From: Kribbella steppae
Lineage (GTDB): Bacteria; Actinomycetota; Actinomycetes; Propionibacteriales; Kribbellaceae
DNA: 64,000 bases
Assembly: GCF_004342025.1 (NCBI RefSeq)
Contig: NZ_SLWN01000005.1
Location: 186,001 to 250,000, forward strand
Direction: 5' to 3'
The notes under the pieces were generated by a model. The model was given only the letters and a program-made list of their open reading frames with translations. It did not search any database and was not told the DNA's origin. Below, piece after piece: positions 1 to 9,900 of this stretch; position 1 is the stretch's first letter; the number at the start of each line of letters is the position of its first letter. The translations under genes were made by a program, and so were the position numbers.

Positions 1-45
1 TACTGACCGGCGCGCCTGCCCCCACCCCTCCCTGGGCGCGCCTCT

Positions 46-96
46 GGCGACGCCACGGAGCACCTCCCCCCGGCTTCGTGGCGTCGCCCTTTTTTA
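46..96 (+). terminator. Rho-independent terminator of an upstream gene
   Basis: A perfect 12-bp stem (46-57 with 77-88) encloses a 19-nt loop and is followed by CTTTTTT on the plus strand. It would end a plus-strand transcript that enters from the left of the window. The stop codon of the convergent subtilase lies inside the T tract. The other strand has no U tract, so it probably works in one direction. Confidence 0.85.
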
Positions 97-3000
97 TCGT
101 TCTACGGCCCAGGCCTTCTCGATCGTCTGGCTGATCTTGTTGCCGACCAGATCCGTCGCCGTCACCCGGACGTTCGCGTACGACGCATCCCCCGGCGCGA
201 CCGGGATCCGCGCACCCACCGTGCCGCCGAGTCCACGCGGGCTGAGGTGGAGCCGTTGCCACGTCTTGCCGTCGTACGAGATCTCGGCGGTGGTCCGGAA
301 CAACCCCAGGCCGCGGGCACCCGGCTGGTACCCGGGCTTCAGGTCGAGCCAGCCATTGGCCACCTTGTAGTCGACCTGGACGAGCGGCAGCACCGACCGT
401 CCCTGCGCCGGCTTGGACACGAACCGCCACTCGGTGTGGGTCGCGGTCGAGGTGGTCGCCCAACTGTTCGGCCCGCGCTTCTGGTCCAGGACCAGTTCGT
501 ACCAGGCCGCCTTCGCCGGGATCGCGAACTGCGCGACGGACCAGTCCTTGCGACCGAGCTCCACGCCGTTGCTGCTGAGCTTGAGGCTCGTCACGTCACC
601 GCGGTCGCCCCAACCGTAGGTATCGCTGTCGCCACTCACGTACTGCGGGATCGCGATCCGCAGCGCGTTCTCGAACCGGGCGACCGGCAGGCCCTCGGAC
701 TCGCTGCCGGTGGCGTTGTACGGGATCGCCGGCCGCGTCAGTGACTCCCACCAGCCGCGGGTGACCTTCTCGTTCGGGCGGTAGCCGCGGGCGATCGTGT
801 ACTCGTACCCGGACTCGTTCCACTCCCCCGCCACAGTCCGCTCGTCCCACGTGACGCCCTTGACGTCGGTGGCCAGGTAGTCGGTGCGGACGACCGGTCC
901 AGTCACCTGACGCGACGAGGACAGACCGGTGGAGATGCCTGGTAGGTAGGCGGACCGCTGGTCGAGATGCAGGTACCACGCGTCGTTGCGGTTGTAGTTC
1001 GTGGTCACCGCGGCCGGACGCATCTTCGCGATGTCGTACGTCAGCGGCCCACTCACTGTGGACGGCCCGACGGCCAGGTCGTAGCGGTAGGTGCTGTCGA
1101 GCAGACCGTTGAGCTGGAACGTCACCGGCCCCTTCGCCAGCAGATCGAGCAGTTGCTTCCCCTGCTCGGCGCGCAGCAGGTAGAACGGGATGCCCTGCTC
1201 GGACCCGGTCGACCAGAACCCAGGCGCCTCCTTGTACATGAAGATCGCCTTGGCCCCGGCGTCCTTCGCCGCCTTGACCTGCGGCACGACCTGGTTGAGG
1301 GAGCGCCAGCGGACCAGCGCCACCTTGTCCTTGGCTCCGGCCAACTCGGCCGCCGTACCGTCGCCGCCGTTGTAGAGCGGCAGTTTCTCGTTCCCCACGA
1401 AGACAGTCCGGTACGACGCTTCGTCCGGGGTCGGCAGGCGGAAGCTGCTGCCCGTGCCGCTGACGTCGACGGTCAGCTTGGGCTGGGCGAGGTCCCAGCG
1501 CTGCACGACCTGGAAGGTGCCGTTGGCAACCTTTCCGAAGTCCTGCACGTAAACACCGTTCATGACCCGCTCGTCGTAGGCCCAGCCGGAGACCGCGTCG
1601 CGGTCGCCGATCTTGCGGTGCCAGGCGAGGCCGACCCGCTGCCCGTCGGCCCGCAGCGGGGTCTTCACTGTGACCTTGTTCGCCTGACGGGCGTCGAAGG
1701 TGAAGGTGCGGTCGCGGTCGATCCACTCGTCCGGGTCGCCCATCAGGGTGACCGAGTTCGTCCAGTTCGCCTCGTCGCCGCCCATCGCGTACGCCATCAC
1801 GCTGTACCGCCCGGTCGGCACCTCGAGGGTCCGGCTGCCGGTCTGGTCGAAGGCGATCCCGTTCACGTCACCGGTGGCCTGGTTCCACAGCTGCACGCCG
1901 CTCGCCCCGGTCTTCGTGGTCGCGGGCTGACCGTCGCGCCCGATCCCCTTCACCGTCACCTGGTGCATCCGTCCCCCGGCCGCGAACGCGAGACCGGTCC
2001 GGTACGACGTGCTGCCCGAACGTGCCGTGACGACGCCGGAGTACTTGGCCGGCTGGGTCTTGGCCAGGTCGAGGGTGACGGTCGCGGACGCCGTACCGCC
2101 GGCCGGGATCGTCAGCCGGGCCGGGTTGACCGTGATGGCCGCCTTGACCTTGGCGGGCGACTGGGCATCGACGGTCAGGTCGAGAGTGACCGGCTTGTCC
2201 GAGTTGTTGCGGTAGGCAACCTTACGGGTGACCGGCACGGGTGCGGTGGGTCCGCTCCAGGACAGGTCGCCGAAGAACAGGTTCGCGGTGTCCGGCAGGA
2301 CCTTCGGGTCGAGTGCCTTCGGGATGTCGATCCGGCCGAGGCCCTGCTGATCGGTCCTTGCCGCGGCCGACGGGACAGCGGTCGCGGCGAGGGCAGCCTT
2401 CAGTTGCGAGCCGGTCCAGTCCGGGTGCCGCTGTGACAGGATCGCGGCGGCGCCGGCGACGTGCGGCGTCGCCATCGAGGTGCCGCTCATCGCCGTGTAG
2501 TACTGGCTGAGCACGTGGCCCTGCACGGTGCCGGCCGCGCGGGCGGCCGCGATCTCGACGCCGGGCGCGGTCACCTCGGGCTTCAGCGCGCCGTCGCCGA
2601 GGCGTGGGCCGCGGCTGGAGAAGTACGCGAGCTGGTCGTCGCGGTCGACCGCGCCGACGGTCAGCGCCTCGGCCGCCGCGCCGGGAGAACCAACGGTTTC
2701 CTCGGCGCCGGCGTTACCGGCCGCGATGACGAACAGGGCGCCGCTGGACTTGGAGAGCCGGTCGACGGCCTGGCTCATCGGGTCGGAGCCGTCGGTCGGC
2801 CAGCCGCCGAGGCTCATGCTGACCACCTTGGCGCCCTGCTGGACGGCCCACTCCATCCCAGCGATCGCCTCGGAGTCGTACCCGCCGCCGCCGTTGTCGA
2901 GCACCTTGCCGATCAGCAGTTCCGCACCCGGCGCGACGCCCTTGCGCTTGCCGTCGGACGCCGTACCGAGGCCGGCCACGATCGACGCGGTGTGGGTGCC

Positions 3001-3780
3001 GTGGCCGTGCAGGTCCTGGACCGCCTGGTCGGGGATGAAGCTCTCCGAGGCGATCACCTGCTTGGCCAGGTCGGGGTGGCCGGCGTCGTACCCGGTGTCG
3101 AGGACGGCCACCTTGACGCCGCGGCCGTCGTACCCGGACTTCCAGGCGGCCGGGGCACCGATCTGTTTCGTCGATTGGTCGAGGGTGGCGCGGGTGCGGC
3201 CGTCGAGCCAGATCTTGCTGACCTGGCTACCCGACTTGAAGGTGGTCGGGCCGCTGACGCTGTCCCAGAAGGTCTTGGCGTCCGACTTCTGCACGTTGAC
3301 CGCGGTGCTGCCGACGCTGGGCAGCGTCCGGCGGACGGTCGCTGCCTGAGGCGCGGGCGGGGTGCTGCGCAGGGTCGACGGCGCAGTGAGGAGGAGCGGC
3401 AGCCGGTCGCTCTTCGCGTCGTCGTACCCCTGGGCGACCAGGTCGGTGAGGTTGAAGAGTCGCTTGTCGAGACGGCCTTCGGTGAGCAGCGGGTACGCCT
3501 CCGCCGGGACCAGGGTGAGGTCGCCGTCGAAGTTGCCGAAGTAGTACGGCTCGTCGCTGGTCAGCCGGGCGGAGACCTGGCCGTTCGAGCTGGTGGTCAG
3601 TTCGGCGACATCACCCGTGACGAGGGTGATCCGGTGCGTACTCGCACCCGGTGTCGGCCGTTCGGTGGTGCTGGTGTTTCCGGGGTCAGCGGCCTGAGCC
3701 GAGGTGGTCGCCAGCGTCAGGGAACTGGCGACCACCATCGCGAGCAGGCTCTTCGCGAGACGTGACGATCGGGTACTCAC
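94..3780 (-). CDS. Secreted S8 family subtilisin-like serine peptidase
   Basis: A 1228-residue exported protease. A Sec-type signal peptide (basic SRLAK, then a hydrophobic stretch ending TSAQA) precedes an inhibitor-like propeptide of about 150 residues. The catalytic triad is visible: Asp228 in VLDTG, His260 in HGHGTH and Ser435 in GTSMATPH, with the oxyanion Asn355 in AAGNAG. A PA-like segment and long beta-rich C-terminal regions follow. I chose the GTG at 3780 because GGGAGG lies 9 nt upstream; the ATG at 3810 would put an unlikely stretch before the signal peptide. The gene stands alone and diverges from the acyltransferase. Its substrate cannot be told from sequence. Subtilases of this length are common in soil actinomycetes. 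Confidence 0.93.
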   Translation of the reverse strand: MSTRSSRLAKSLLAMVVASSLTLATTSAQAADPGNTSTTERPTPGASTHRITLVTGDVAELTTSSNGQVSARLTSDEPYYFGNFDGDLTLVPAEAYPLLTEGRLDKRLFNLTDLVAQGYDDAKSDRLPLLLTAPSTLRSTPPAPQAATVRRTLPSVGSTAVNVQKSDAKTFWDSVSGPTTFKSGSQVSKIWLDGRTRATLDQSTKQIGAPAAWKSGYDGRGVKVAVLDTGYDAGHPDLAKQVIASESFIPDQAVQDLHGHGTHTASIVAGLGTASDGKRKGVAPGAELLIGKVLDNGGGGYDSEAIAGMEWAVQQGAKVVSMSLGGWPTDGSDPMSQAVDRLSKSSGALFVIAAGNAGAEETVGSPGAAAEALTVGAVDRDDQLAYFSSRGPRLGDGALKPEVTAPGVEIAAARAAGTVQGHVLSQYYTAMSGTSMATPHVAGAAAILSQRHPDWTGSQLKAALAATAVPSAAARTDQQGLGRIDIPKALDPKVLPDTANLFFGDLSWSGPTAPVPVTRKVAYRNNSDKPVTLDLTVDAQSPAKVKAAITVNPARLTIPAGGTASATVTLDLAKTQPAKYSGVVTARSGSTSYRTGLAFAAGGRMHQVTVKGIGRDGQPATTKTGASGVQLWNQATGDVNGIAFDQTGSRTLEVPTGRYSVMAYAMGGDEANWTNSVTLMGDPDEWIDRDRTFTFDARQANKVTVKTPLRADGQRVGLAWHRKIGDRDAVSGWAYDERVMNGVYVQDFGKVANGTFQVVQRWDLAQPKLTVDVSGTGSSFRLPTPDEASYRTVFVGNEKLPLYNGGDGTAAELAGAKDKVALVRWRSLNQVVPQVKAAKDAGAKAIFMYKEAPGFWSTGSEQGIPFYLLRAEQGKQLLDLLAKGPVTFQLNGLLDSTYRYDLAVGPSTVSGPLTYDIAKMRPAAVTTNYNRNDAWYLHLDQRSAYLPGISTGLSSSRQVTGPVVRTDYLATDVKGVTWDERTVAGEWNESGYEYTIARGYRPNEKVTRGWWESLTRPAIPYNATGSESEGLPVARFENALRIAIPQYVSGDSDTYGWGDRGDVTSLKLSSNGVELGRKDWSVAQFAIPAKAAWYELVLDQKRGPNSWATTSTATHTEWRFVSKPAQGRSVLPLVQVDYKVANGWLDLKPGYQPGARGLGLFRTTAEISYDGKTWQRLHLSPRGLGGTVGARIPVAPGDASYANVRVTATDLVGNKISQTIEKAWAVER

Positions 3781-3960
3781 AGGCGGATACCTCCCGATGC
3801 CTCGACCCACGCGAGGCCATCTTCCGGAGCCTGACAGTTGCCCTCAGCCCCGGTCCACCGGTCTTCGTGACGGACATCCGCCATGGCTGGTTCTGGTCAA
3901 GTGGGTCCAGCCCCACCCAGGCGTGCGTCCAGGCGGATATCGCTGCGGCCGGGCGCTTCC

Positions 3961-3973
3961 TAGGTTCGACGGT
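3961..3973 (+). promoter_or_regulatory. Candidate leaderless promoter -10 element
   Basis: TAGGTT (3961-3966) fits the actinobacterial -10 pattern TANNNT and sits 7 nt before the ATG at 3974. No Shine-Dalgarno sequence is present there, so the transcript probably starts at or next to the start codon. The rest of the divergent gap (3781-3960) shows nothing else I can name. Confidence 0.45.
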
Positions 3974-5029
3974 ATGGAGAAAAGACTGTGGTTCGTGGAC
4001 AACCTGCGGGTGCTGCTGACCGTGCTGGTGGTCCTCCACCACATCGCGGTCACGTACAGCGGGATGGGGCTCTGGTACTACACCGAGGAGCCGACCAGTG
4101 GAGCGGTCGCGCTCTGGTTGACGGTCTTCCTGCTGGTCAACCAGGCGTGGTTCATGGGCGCCTTCTTCCTGCTCTCCGGCTACTTCACGCCCGCGTCGTA
4201 CGACCGCAAGGGCCCGCGCGCGTTTCTCCGCGACCGGCTGATCCGGCTCGGGATCCCGTTGCTGGCCTTCTACTTCATGCTCAACCCGATCCTGTACGTC
4301 GGCTCCCACACCAGCTACCTGCACTCCATCGGCTCGGGGCCGTTGTGGTTCGTGCTCGCGCTGCTCGTCTTCGACGGGTCGTACGTCGCCTTCCGCCACT
4401 TCACCGGGAACCGGCGGCTGCGGGGCTCCGGGGCGCTCACTTATCGTGCCGTGATCGGGTTCGTGGTGGCGCTGGTGACCTACGCGCTGCGGATCGTGGC
4501 GCCGATGGGCACCTGGGTGCCGGTCATCGACTTCCCGACCAGCACCTACCTTCCGCAGTACGTGAGCTTCTTCGTCCTGGGGATCGTGGCGTACCGGCGG
4601 GACTGGTTGTCGACCATCACACCTCGGATGGGGAGGGTCGGGCTCGGGCTGGCGATCGGCGCCACGCTGGTGTTCCTGCCGCTCGCGCTGGTCCTCGGAG
4701 CCGATGCGTGGGTCGGGCACGGCACACTGAGCTCGCTGTTCTACGCGCTGTGGGATTCCACGTTCGCGGTCGGCCTCGTGCTCGCGCTGGTCACGTTCTT
4801 CCGCCGCCGGTTCAACACGCAGGGTTCGCTGGGCCGGTATCTGTCCAGGCACGCATTCACGGTGTACGTGATCCATGCGTTCGTGGTGATCGCGGCGGCG
4901 CGCGCCTTGAGTGTGCTGGAGGTGCCGACGCTGGCGAAGTTCGTCATCGCCGCAGTCGTGGTGCTCCCGGTCTGCTTCCTACTGGCAGGCCCCGTACGCC
5001 GGCTCCCCGGCGTACGGGCCGTGCTCTGA
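3974..5029 (+). CDS. Acyltransferase 3 family integral membrane protein
   Basis: A 351-residue polytopic membrane protein with about ten hydrophobic segments. It begins with the family's N-terminal pattern LWFVDNLRVLLTVLVVLHH, where an Arg and a His near the end of helix 1 are typical of the acyltransferase-3/OafA superfamily. Members O-acylate extracytoplasmic sugars, lipids or cell-wall polymers; the substrate here is unknown. The start is the ATG at 3974, where the MEKRLWFVDN start matches family N-termini. The reading frame stays open upstream but gives no plausible protein. It converges with the oxidoreductase that ends at 5031, leaving a 1-nt gap. Confidence 0.85.
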   Translation: MEKRLWFVDNLRVLLTVLVVLHHIAVTYSGMGLWYYTEEPTSGAVALWLTVFLLVNQAWFMGAFFLLSGYFTPASYDRKGPRAFLRDRLIRLGIPLLAFYFMLNPILYVGSHTSYLHSIGSGPLWFVLALLVFDGSYVAFRHFTGNRRLRGSGALTYRAVIGFVVALVTYALRIVAPMGTWVPVIDFPTSTYLPQYVSFFVLGIVAYRRDWLSTITPRMGRVGLGLAIGATLVFLPLALVLGADAWVGHGTLSSLFYALWDSTFAVGLVLALVTFFRRRFNTQGSLGRYLSRHAFTVYVIHAFVVIAAARALSVLEVPTLAKFVIAAVVVLPVCFLLAGPVRRLPGVRAVL

Positions 5030-5030
5030 A

Positions 5031-5993
5031 TCAGGCGAAGCGCTTGGCGACCTGCTCGGCGCGGTCGACCAGGTCCAGGTCGTACGCGACGCCGGGGACG
5101 TAGAAGTTCACGTAGTCGGCGCCGGCCTCCAGGGCGGCCTCGACCTTGTTCGCGATCTCGTCCTCGGTGGCGACGAAGTTGTCCTTGTCGAACTTCTCCC
5201 GGTTCATCGGGCCGAGCGCCTTCTCGGTGGCCCGCTGCGGGTCGTCACCCTTGTCGATCGGGAAGATGTTGAAGTTGGTCGACTTGATGATCTCGTCGTA
5301 GTCGCGGCCGACCTTCTCGCAGTGCCCGCGCAGGATCGCGCACTTCTCCTTGATCACCTCGGGGTTGCCGCCGCCGATGTTCGCCGCGTCGGCGTACTGC
5401 GCGACCAGTTTCAGCGTCACCTGCGGACCGCCGCCGCCGATCCAGAAGCTCGGGTGCGGCTTGCGGACACCCTTCGGCTCGTTGATCGGCTTGTCGATCG
5501 AGTAGTACTTGCCGTTGTAGACCGGCTTGTCCTCGGTCCACATCTTGACGATGATCTCGGTCGCCTCGCGGAAGGCGGCCATCCGGGGCTTCACCTCGGT
5601 CCAGTCGTAGCCGTACGCCTTCCACTCGTGCTCGTACCAGCCCGCGCCGATTCCGGCGTACAGGCGACCGTGGCTGGCGACGTCGACGGTGGACGCGATC
5701 TTCGCGTACAGCGCGGGGTTGCGGTACCCGTTGCAGCCGACCATCTGGCCGATGTTCACCCGCTGGGTGTCGCGGGCCAGCGCCGCGGTCGCGCTCCAGC
5801 ACTCGAAGGTGGTGTTGTCACTGGGCTCCGGCACGGTGTGGAAGTGGTCGAACAGCCAGATCGAGTCCCACGACTGGTCGTCGGCGCGCTTGGCGACCGC
5901 CGTCATCGCCTCCCACTGCTCCACCGGATCCGCGATCTGCGCCAGATCCATCTTCCAGCCCTGCGGAACAAAGATGCCGAAACGTGTAGTCAT
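5031..5993 (-). CDS. LLM class (luciferase-like) F420-dependent oxidoreductase
   Basis: A 320-residue bacterial-luciferase-like TIM-barrel protein. It has the MTTRFGIFVPQG start, the SIWLFDHFHTVP segment and the GRLYAGIGAGWYEHE motif seen in F420-dependent members. Such enzymes use F420 or FMN to oxidise or reduce varied small molecules. The ATG at 5993 is favoured by GGAAAGG about 7 nt upstream. The tail (DYVNFYVPGVAYDLDLVDRAEQVA) resembles the TIGR03560-like branch. The gene is monocistronic and diverges from the 2H phosphoesterase. The cofactor is inferred from the family. Confidence 0.85.
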   Translation of the reverse strand: MTTRFGIFVPQGWKMDLAQIADPVEQWEAMTAVAKRADDQSWDSIWLFDHFHTVPEPSDNTTFECWSATAALARDTQRVNIGQMVGCNGYRNPALYAKIASTVDVASHGRLYAGIGAGWYEHEWKAYGYDWTEVKPRMAAFREATEIIVKMWTEDKPVYNGKYYSIDKPINEPKGVRKPHPSFWIGGGGPQVTLKLVAQYADAANIGGGNPEVIKEKCAILRGHCEKVGRDYDEIIKSTNFNIFPIDKGDDPQRATEKALGPMNREKFDKDNFVATEDEIANKVEAALEAGADYVNFYVPGVAYDLDLVDRAEQVAKRFA

Positions 5994-6125
5994 GCTGACA
6001 TCCTTTCCGGCCGCACCCACCAGGGTCCATCACTCTGGCTACTGAATTTGCACTCAATCGGACCACTACAACTTCTGAATCCCTCCCGGCGTCGTATCCC
6101 CGGCGACCACCGATCCGGGAGGACC

Positions 6126-6830
6126 ATGACCACGTTCGACCAACTCTTCACCACGGCCGTCCCACTCATCGCCGCCGGGAACCACCACCGCGACGAACCT
6201 CCACGCGAGGGCGGCCGCTGGCCCGTCAGCGTCGTACTGGGCCCTCCACCGGACAGCGCTCTCGCCAAGCGCCTCGACACCCTCACCGCCGAGGCGGCCG
6301 AGTTGGCCGGCCCCGGTCACTGGCACACAGGCCAAGCATCGTCCGCACACCTCACGGTCCGTGCCCTGGAGACGTACCGAGCTTCCGTGGACCCCACCGA
6401 GCCCACAATCCGCCGCTACCAGGCCGCCATGGACCGCGCCGCCGCCGTCACCGGACCAGCTCGCATCGAGGTCACCGGCCTGACCCTCACCCCAGGCAGC
6501 GTGATGGCCTGTGCGGTCCCCTCAGACGACCAGGCCGACCTGTTCCTGGACCGCCTGACGACCGAACTGGGCCCAGACGCCTGGTTCGAAACCCCACACG
6601 GCCGCCGCGACATCTGGTACCTGAACCTCATCCACTTCACCACCGACATCGCCAACCCGGAGGCGCTGATCGACTGGGTCGCCACCCACCGAACGCTGAA
6701 CCTCGGCGAAGCCACCATCCCCACCGCCACCCTCGTGCGCTTCCACCACACCCCAACCCCACCCCGGCCGCACATGCGCCCAGAGGTTCTTCATCGGGCC
6801 TCGCTCAAGGGATGGGTGAGAGCGCTCTAG
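6126..6830 (+). CDS. 2H phosphoesterase / 2'-5' RNA ligase-like protein
   Basis: A 234-residue soluble protein with the two HxT signatures that define the 2H phosphoesterase fold: His75-Leu-Thr77 (SAHLTVRAL) and His170-Phe-Thr172 (NLIHFTTD). Family members hydrolyse or form 2'-5' or cyclic phosphodiesters on RNA or nucleotides. The ATG at 6126 follows GGGAGG by 3 nt. Nothing nearby suggests a substrate. Many members in actinobacteria are annotated only as hypothetical, so the biochemical role is uncertain although the fold assignment is good. Confidence 0.72.
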   Translation: MTTFDQLFTTAVPLIAAGNHHRDEPPREGGRWPVSVVLGPPPDSALAKRLDTLTAEAAELAGPGHWHTGQASSAHLTVRALETYRASVDPTEPTIRRYQAAMDRAAAVTGPARIEVTGLTLTPGSVMACAVPSDDQADLFLDRLTTELGPDAWFETPHGRRDIWYLNLIHFTTDIANPEALIDWVATHRTLNLGEATIPTATLVRFHHTPTPPRPHMRPEVLHRASLKGWVRAL

Positions 6831-6849
6831 TTCCGGAACCGGTGGGGGG

Positions 6850-6909
6850 TTGACCGGGGGGTGGGGAGGGCTGAGAGTCGGGCGCGAGACGCGGGTGTGG
6901 CCCGCGCCC
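6850..6909 (+). promoter_or_regulatory. Candidate GH3 promoter and 5' leader hairpin
   Basis: TTGACC (6850-6855) and GAGAGT (6873-6878) are separated by 17 nt and would serve the GH3 gene at 6927. Downstream a GGGCGCG/CGCGCCC hairpin (6880-6909) lies in the leader just before the AGGAG ribosome site. A 10-bp palindrome GTTCCGGAAC (6830-6839) lies just upstream and could be an operator. All are sequence matches only. Confidence 0.35.
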
Positions 6910-6926
6910 GAGGCTAGGAGTCGCCC

Positions 6927-9900
6927 ATGCCCAGGTGGCCTGTTGTTCGCCGGTCGAGACGCCGTACGGCGCTCATCACCGCAGGTGGGTTGTTGATCGG
7001 GCTGTTGCCGCTGCCGGCGGTGGCCGATGATCCGGCGCCGATCGTGCTGGCGGCGTTCGAGGGGGCGGAGCCGTTCGCGTCGCCGCCGAATCCGGGGATC
7101 TTCGGGTGGGGCAGTGACGGTGACGACCCGCCGACGATGGAACTGCAGGCGCGGGCGGATGCGCCGGCCGGCGAGAAGGTGTTGCACGGGACCTACAACA
7201 TCAGCGGCTGGGGCGGGTTCAGCCACGACGTGACGTTCGACCAGAACCCTGGTGACTGGTCGGCGCACAAGGGCATCCGGTTCTGGTGGTACGGCCAGAA
7301 CACCGCCCCGCTGCCGCCCGGGTCGGGGAAACGGATCTTCTTCGAGATCAAGGACGGCGGCGCCAACGCCGAGGCGTCCGAGCTGTGGAACACCAGCTTC
7401 ACCGACGACTGGCAGGGCTGGCACCTGGTCGAGATCCCGTTCAGCGACCTGGTCTACCGCACCGACTACCAACCGGTCGGCGGGATCGACCAGGTACTCA
7501 ACCTGACCCACATGTGGGGCTATGCCTTCACCATGCCGGCCGGGTCGCCGGGCGAGTTCGCGATCGACCAGGTCGAGGTGTTCGGCAAGGCCGACCCGGC
7601 ACTGAAGGCGAGTGTCGTCACCGACGCCGGCGTCTACCCGGTCAAGGAGGGCGGCACCGCGAAGGTCAAGATCTCCGTTGCGACGACCGGCAGCACGCCA
7701 CTCGAGGAACCGGTCACCGTCGCCTACCAGACCGGCACCGGAAGCGCCGGCTCCGACGACTACACGCCGGTCACCGGGACCTTCACCTTCCCAGCGGGTA
7801 CGCCGTCCGGCACCACACAAACCGTGGACGTCGCGACCCGCAAGGACCGCACCGCCGAGGTCGCCGAGACGATCCCGCTGGAGCTCACCGTCACCGGAGC
7901 AAAGGCGCCGTCGACCCAGCCGACCGTCGTGATCAACGCGCACGACCTGCCGTACCTCAACGGCAAGCTCCCGCTGACGAAGCGCGTCGCGGACCTGCTC
8001 GCGCGGATGAACCTGGCGGAGAAGGTCGGGCAGATGACCCAGGCCGAACGCAACGCACTCCGGTCGCGCACCGATATCGCGTCGTACGCGCTCGGCTCGT
8101 TGCTGTCCGGCGGCGGCTCGGTGCCGACCCCGAACACCCCGGCCGCGTGGGCCGCGATGATCGACAACTTCCAGCTGAACGCACAGGCGACCCGGCTGCA
8201 GATCCCGTTGATCTACGGCGTCGACGCGGTGCACGGGCACAACAATGTGGTCGGCGCGACGATCCTGCCGCACAACATCGGCATCGGCGCGACCCGCGAT
8301 CCGGACCTGGCCCGGCGTACCGGTGAAGTGACCGCGACTGAGGTCCGTGCGACCGGCATCCCGTGGGACTTCGCACCGTGTGTGTGCGTGGTGCGCGACG
8401 ACCGGTGGGGCCGGGCGTACGAGGGGTACGGCGAGGACCCGGCCCTGGTGCAGTCAATGGCGACCGTGATCACCGGCATGCAGGGCAAGGCCGACGGCAG
8501 CCAGCTCAAGCAGAACAACCGCGTGCTGGCGACGGCGAAGCACTTCGTCGGTGACGGCGGTACGACGTACGGATCGTCGACAACCGGCTCGTACACGATC
8601 GACCAGGGCATCACCGAGGTCACCCGTCAGCAGTTGGAGACACTGCACCTGGCGCCGTTCAAGACGTCGGTGGATCTCGGGGTCGGCACCGTGATGCCGT
8701 CGTACTCGAGTGTCGCCATCGATGGCCAGGCACCCGTGAAGATGCACGGCAGTGGTGAGCTGATCAACGGGGTGCTGAAGGAGCGGATGGGCTTCGACGG
8801 GTTCGTGATCAGCGACTGGCAGGCGATCGACCAACTGCCGGGTGACTACCCGAGTGACATCCGGACGTCGATCAACGCCGGCCTCGACATGATCATGGTG
8901 CCGACGAACTACCAGGGCTTCACCCAGGGCCTGACCGACGAGGTGACCGCGGGCCGGATCCCGCTGAGCCGGATCGACGACGCGGTCCGCCGGATCCTGA
9001 CCGAGAAGTTCAAGCTCGGCCTCTTCGAGCAGCCGTACGCCGACACCTCGCGCATCGCCGAGGTCGGGTCGGCCGCCCATCGCGCGGTCGGCCGCGAAGC
9101 GGCGGCGAAGTCCCAGGTCCTGTTGAAGAACGACGGCAACCTGCTGCCCCTGGCCGCCACCGCGAAGGTCTACGTTGCCGGGAGCAACGCGAACGACCTG
9201 GGCAACCAGATGGGCGGCTGGAGCATCAGCTGGCAGGGCGGTTCGGGTACGACGACCACCGGTACGACGATCCTGGACGGGATCAAGCAGGTGGCGCCGT
9301 CGGCAACGTTCAGCGCGGACGCATCGGCTCCGCTGGACGGTCATGACGTCGGCATGGTCGTGGTCGGCGAACGCCCGTACGCCGAGGGGATCGGTGACGT
9401 GGGCAACGGTCACGACCTGTTGCTGTCGGACGCCGACAAGGCCGCGGTGGACAAGGTGTGCGCGGCGATGAAGTGTGTCGTGCTGATCGTGTCCGGCCGG
9501 CCGCAGGTGATCGCCGACCAGCTCGGCGCGATCGATGCTCTGGTGGCGTCGTGGCTTCCCGGCACCGAGGGTGCAGGCGTCGCCGACGTGCTCTTCGGCA
9601 AGCGGCCCTTCACCGGTCGCCTCCCGGTCAGCTGGCCCCGGGCGGAAGATCAGCAGCCGTTGAATGTCGGTGACGCGTCCTACGATCCGCAGTACCCCTA
9701 CGGCTGGGGTCTGAGCACGCAGGCGACGGCCCGGCAGAAGTTGGCCGAGGCGCGCAACGTCCTGCTGCAGAAGCAGGATCCGTATGCGCTGGCCGCAGGT
9801 GTCGCCGCCGGAGTCGCACTCCACGTCAAGGACTGGTCAGGGCCACAGGCAACCATTGCCCTGGCCGCCCTCGCCCAGTCCGGGAAGTACCTGGAGCGGA

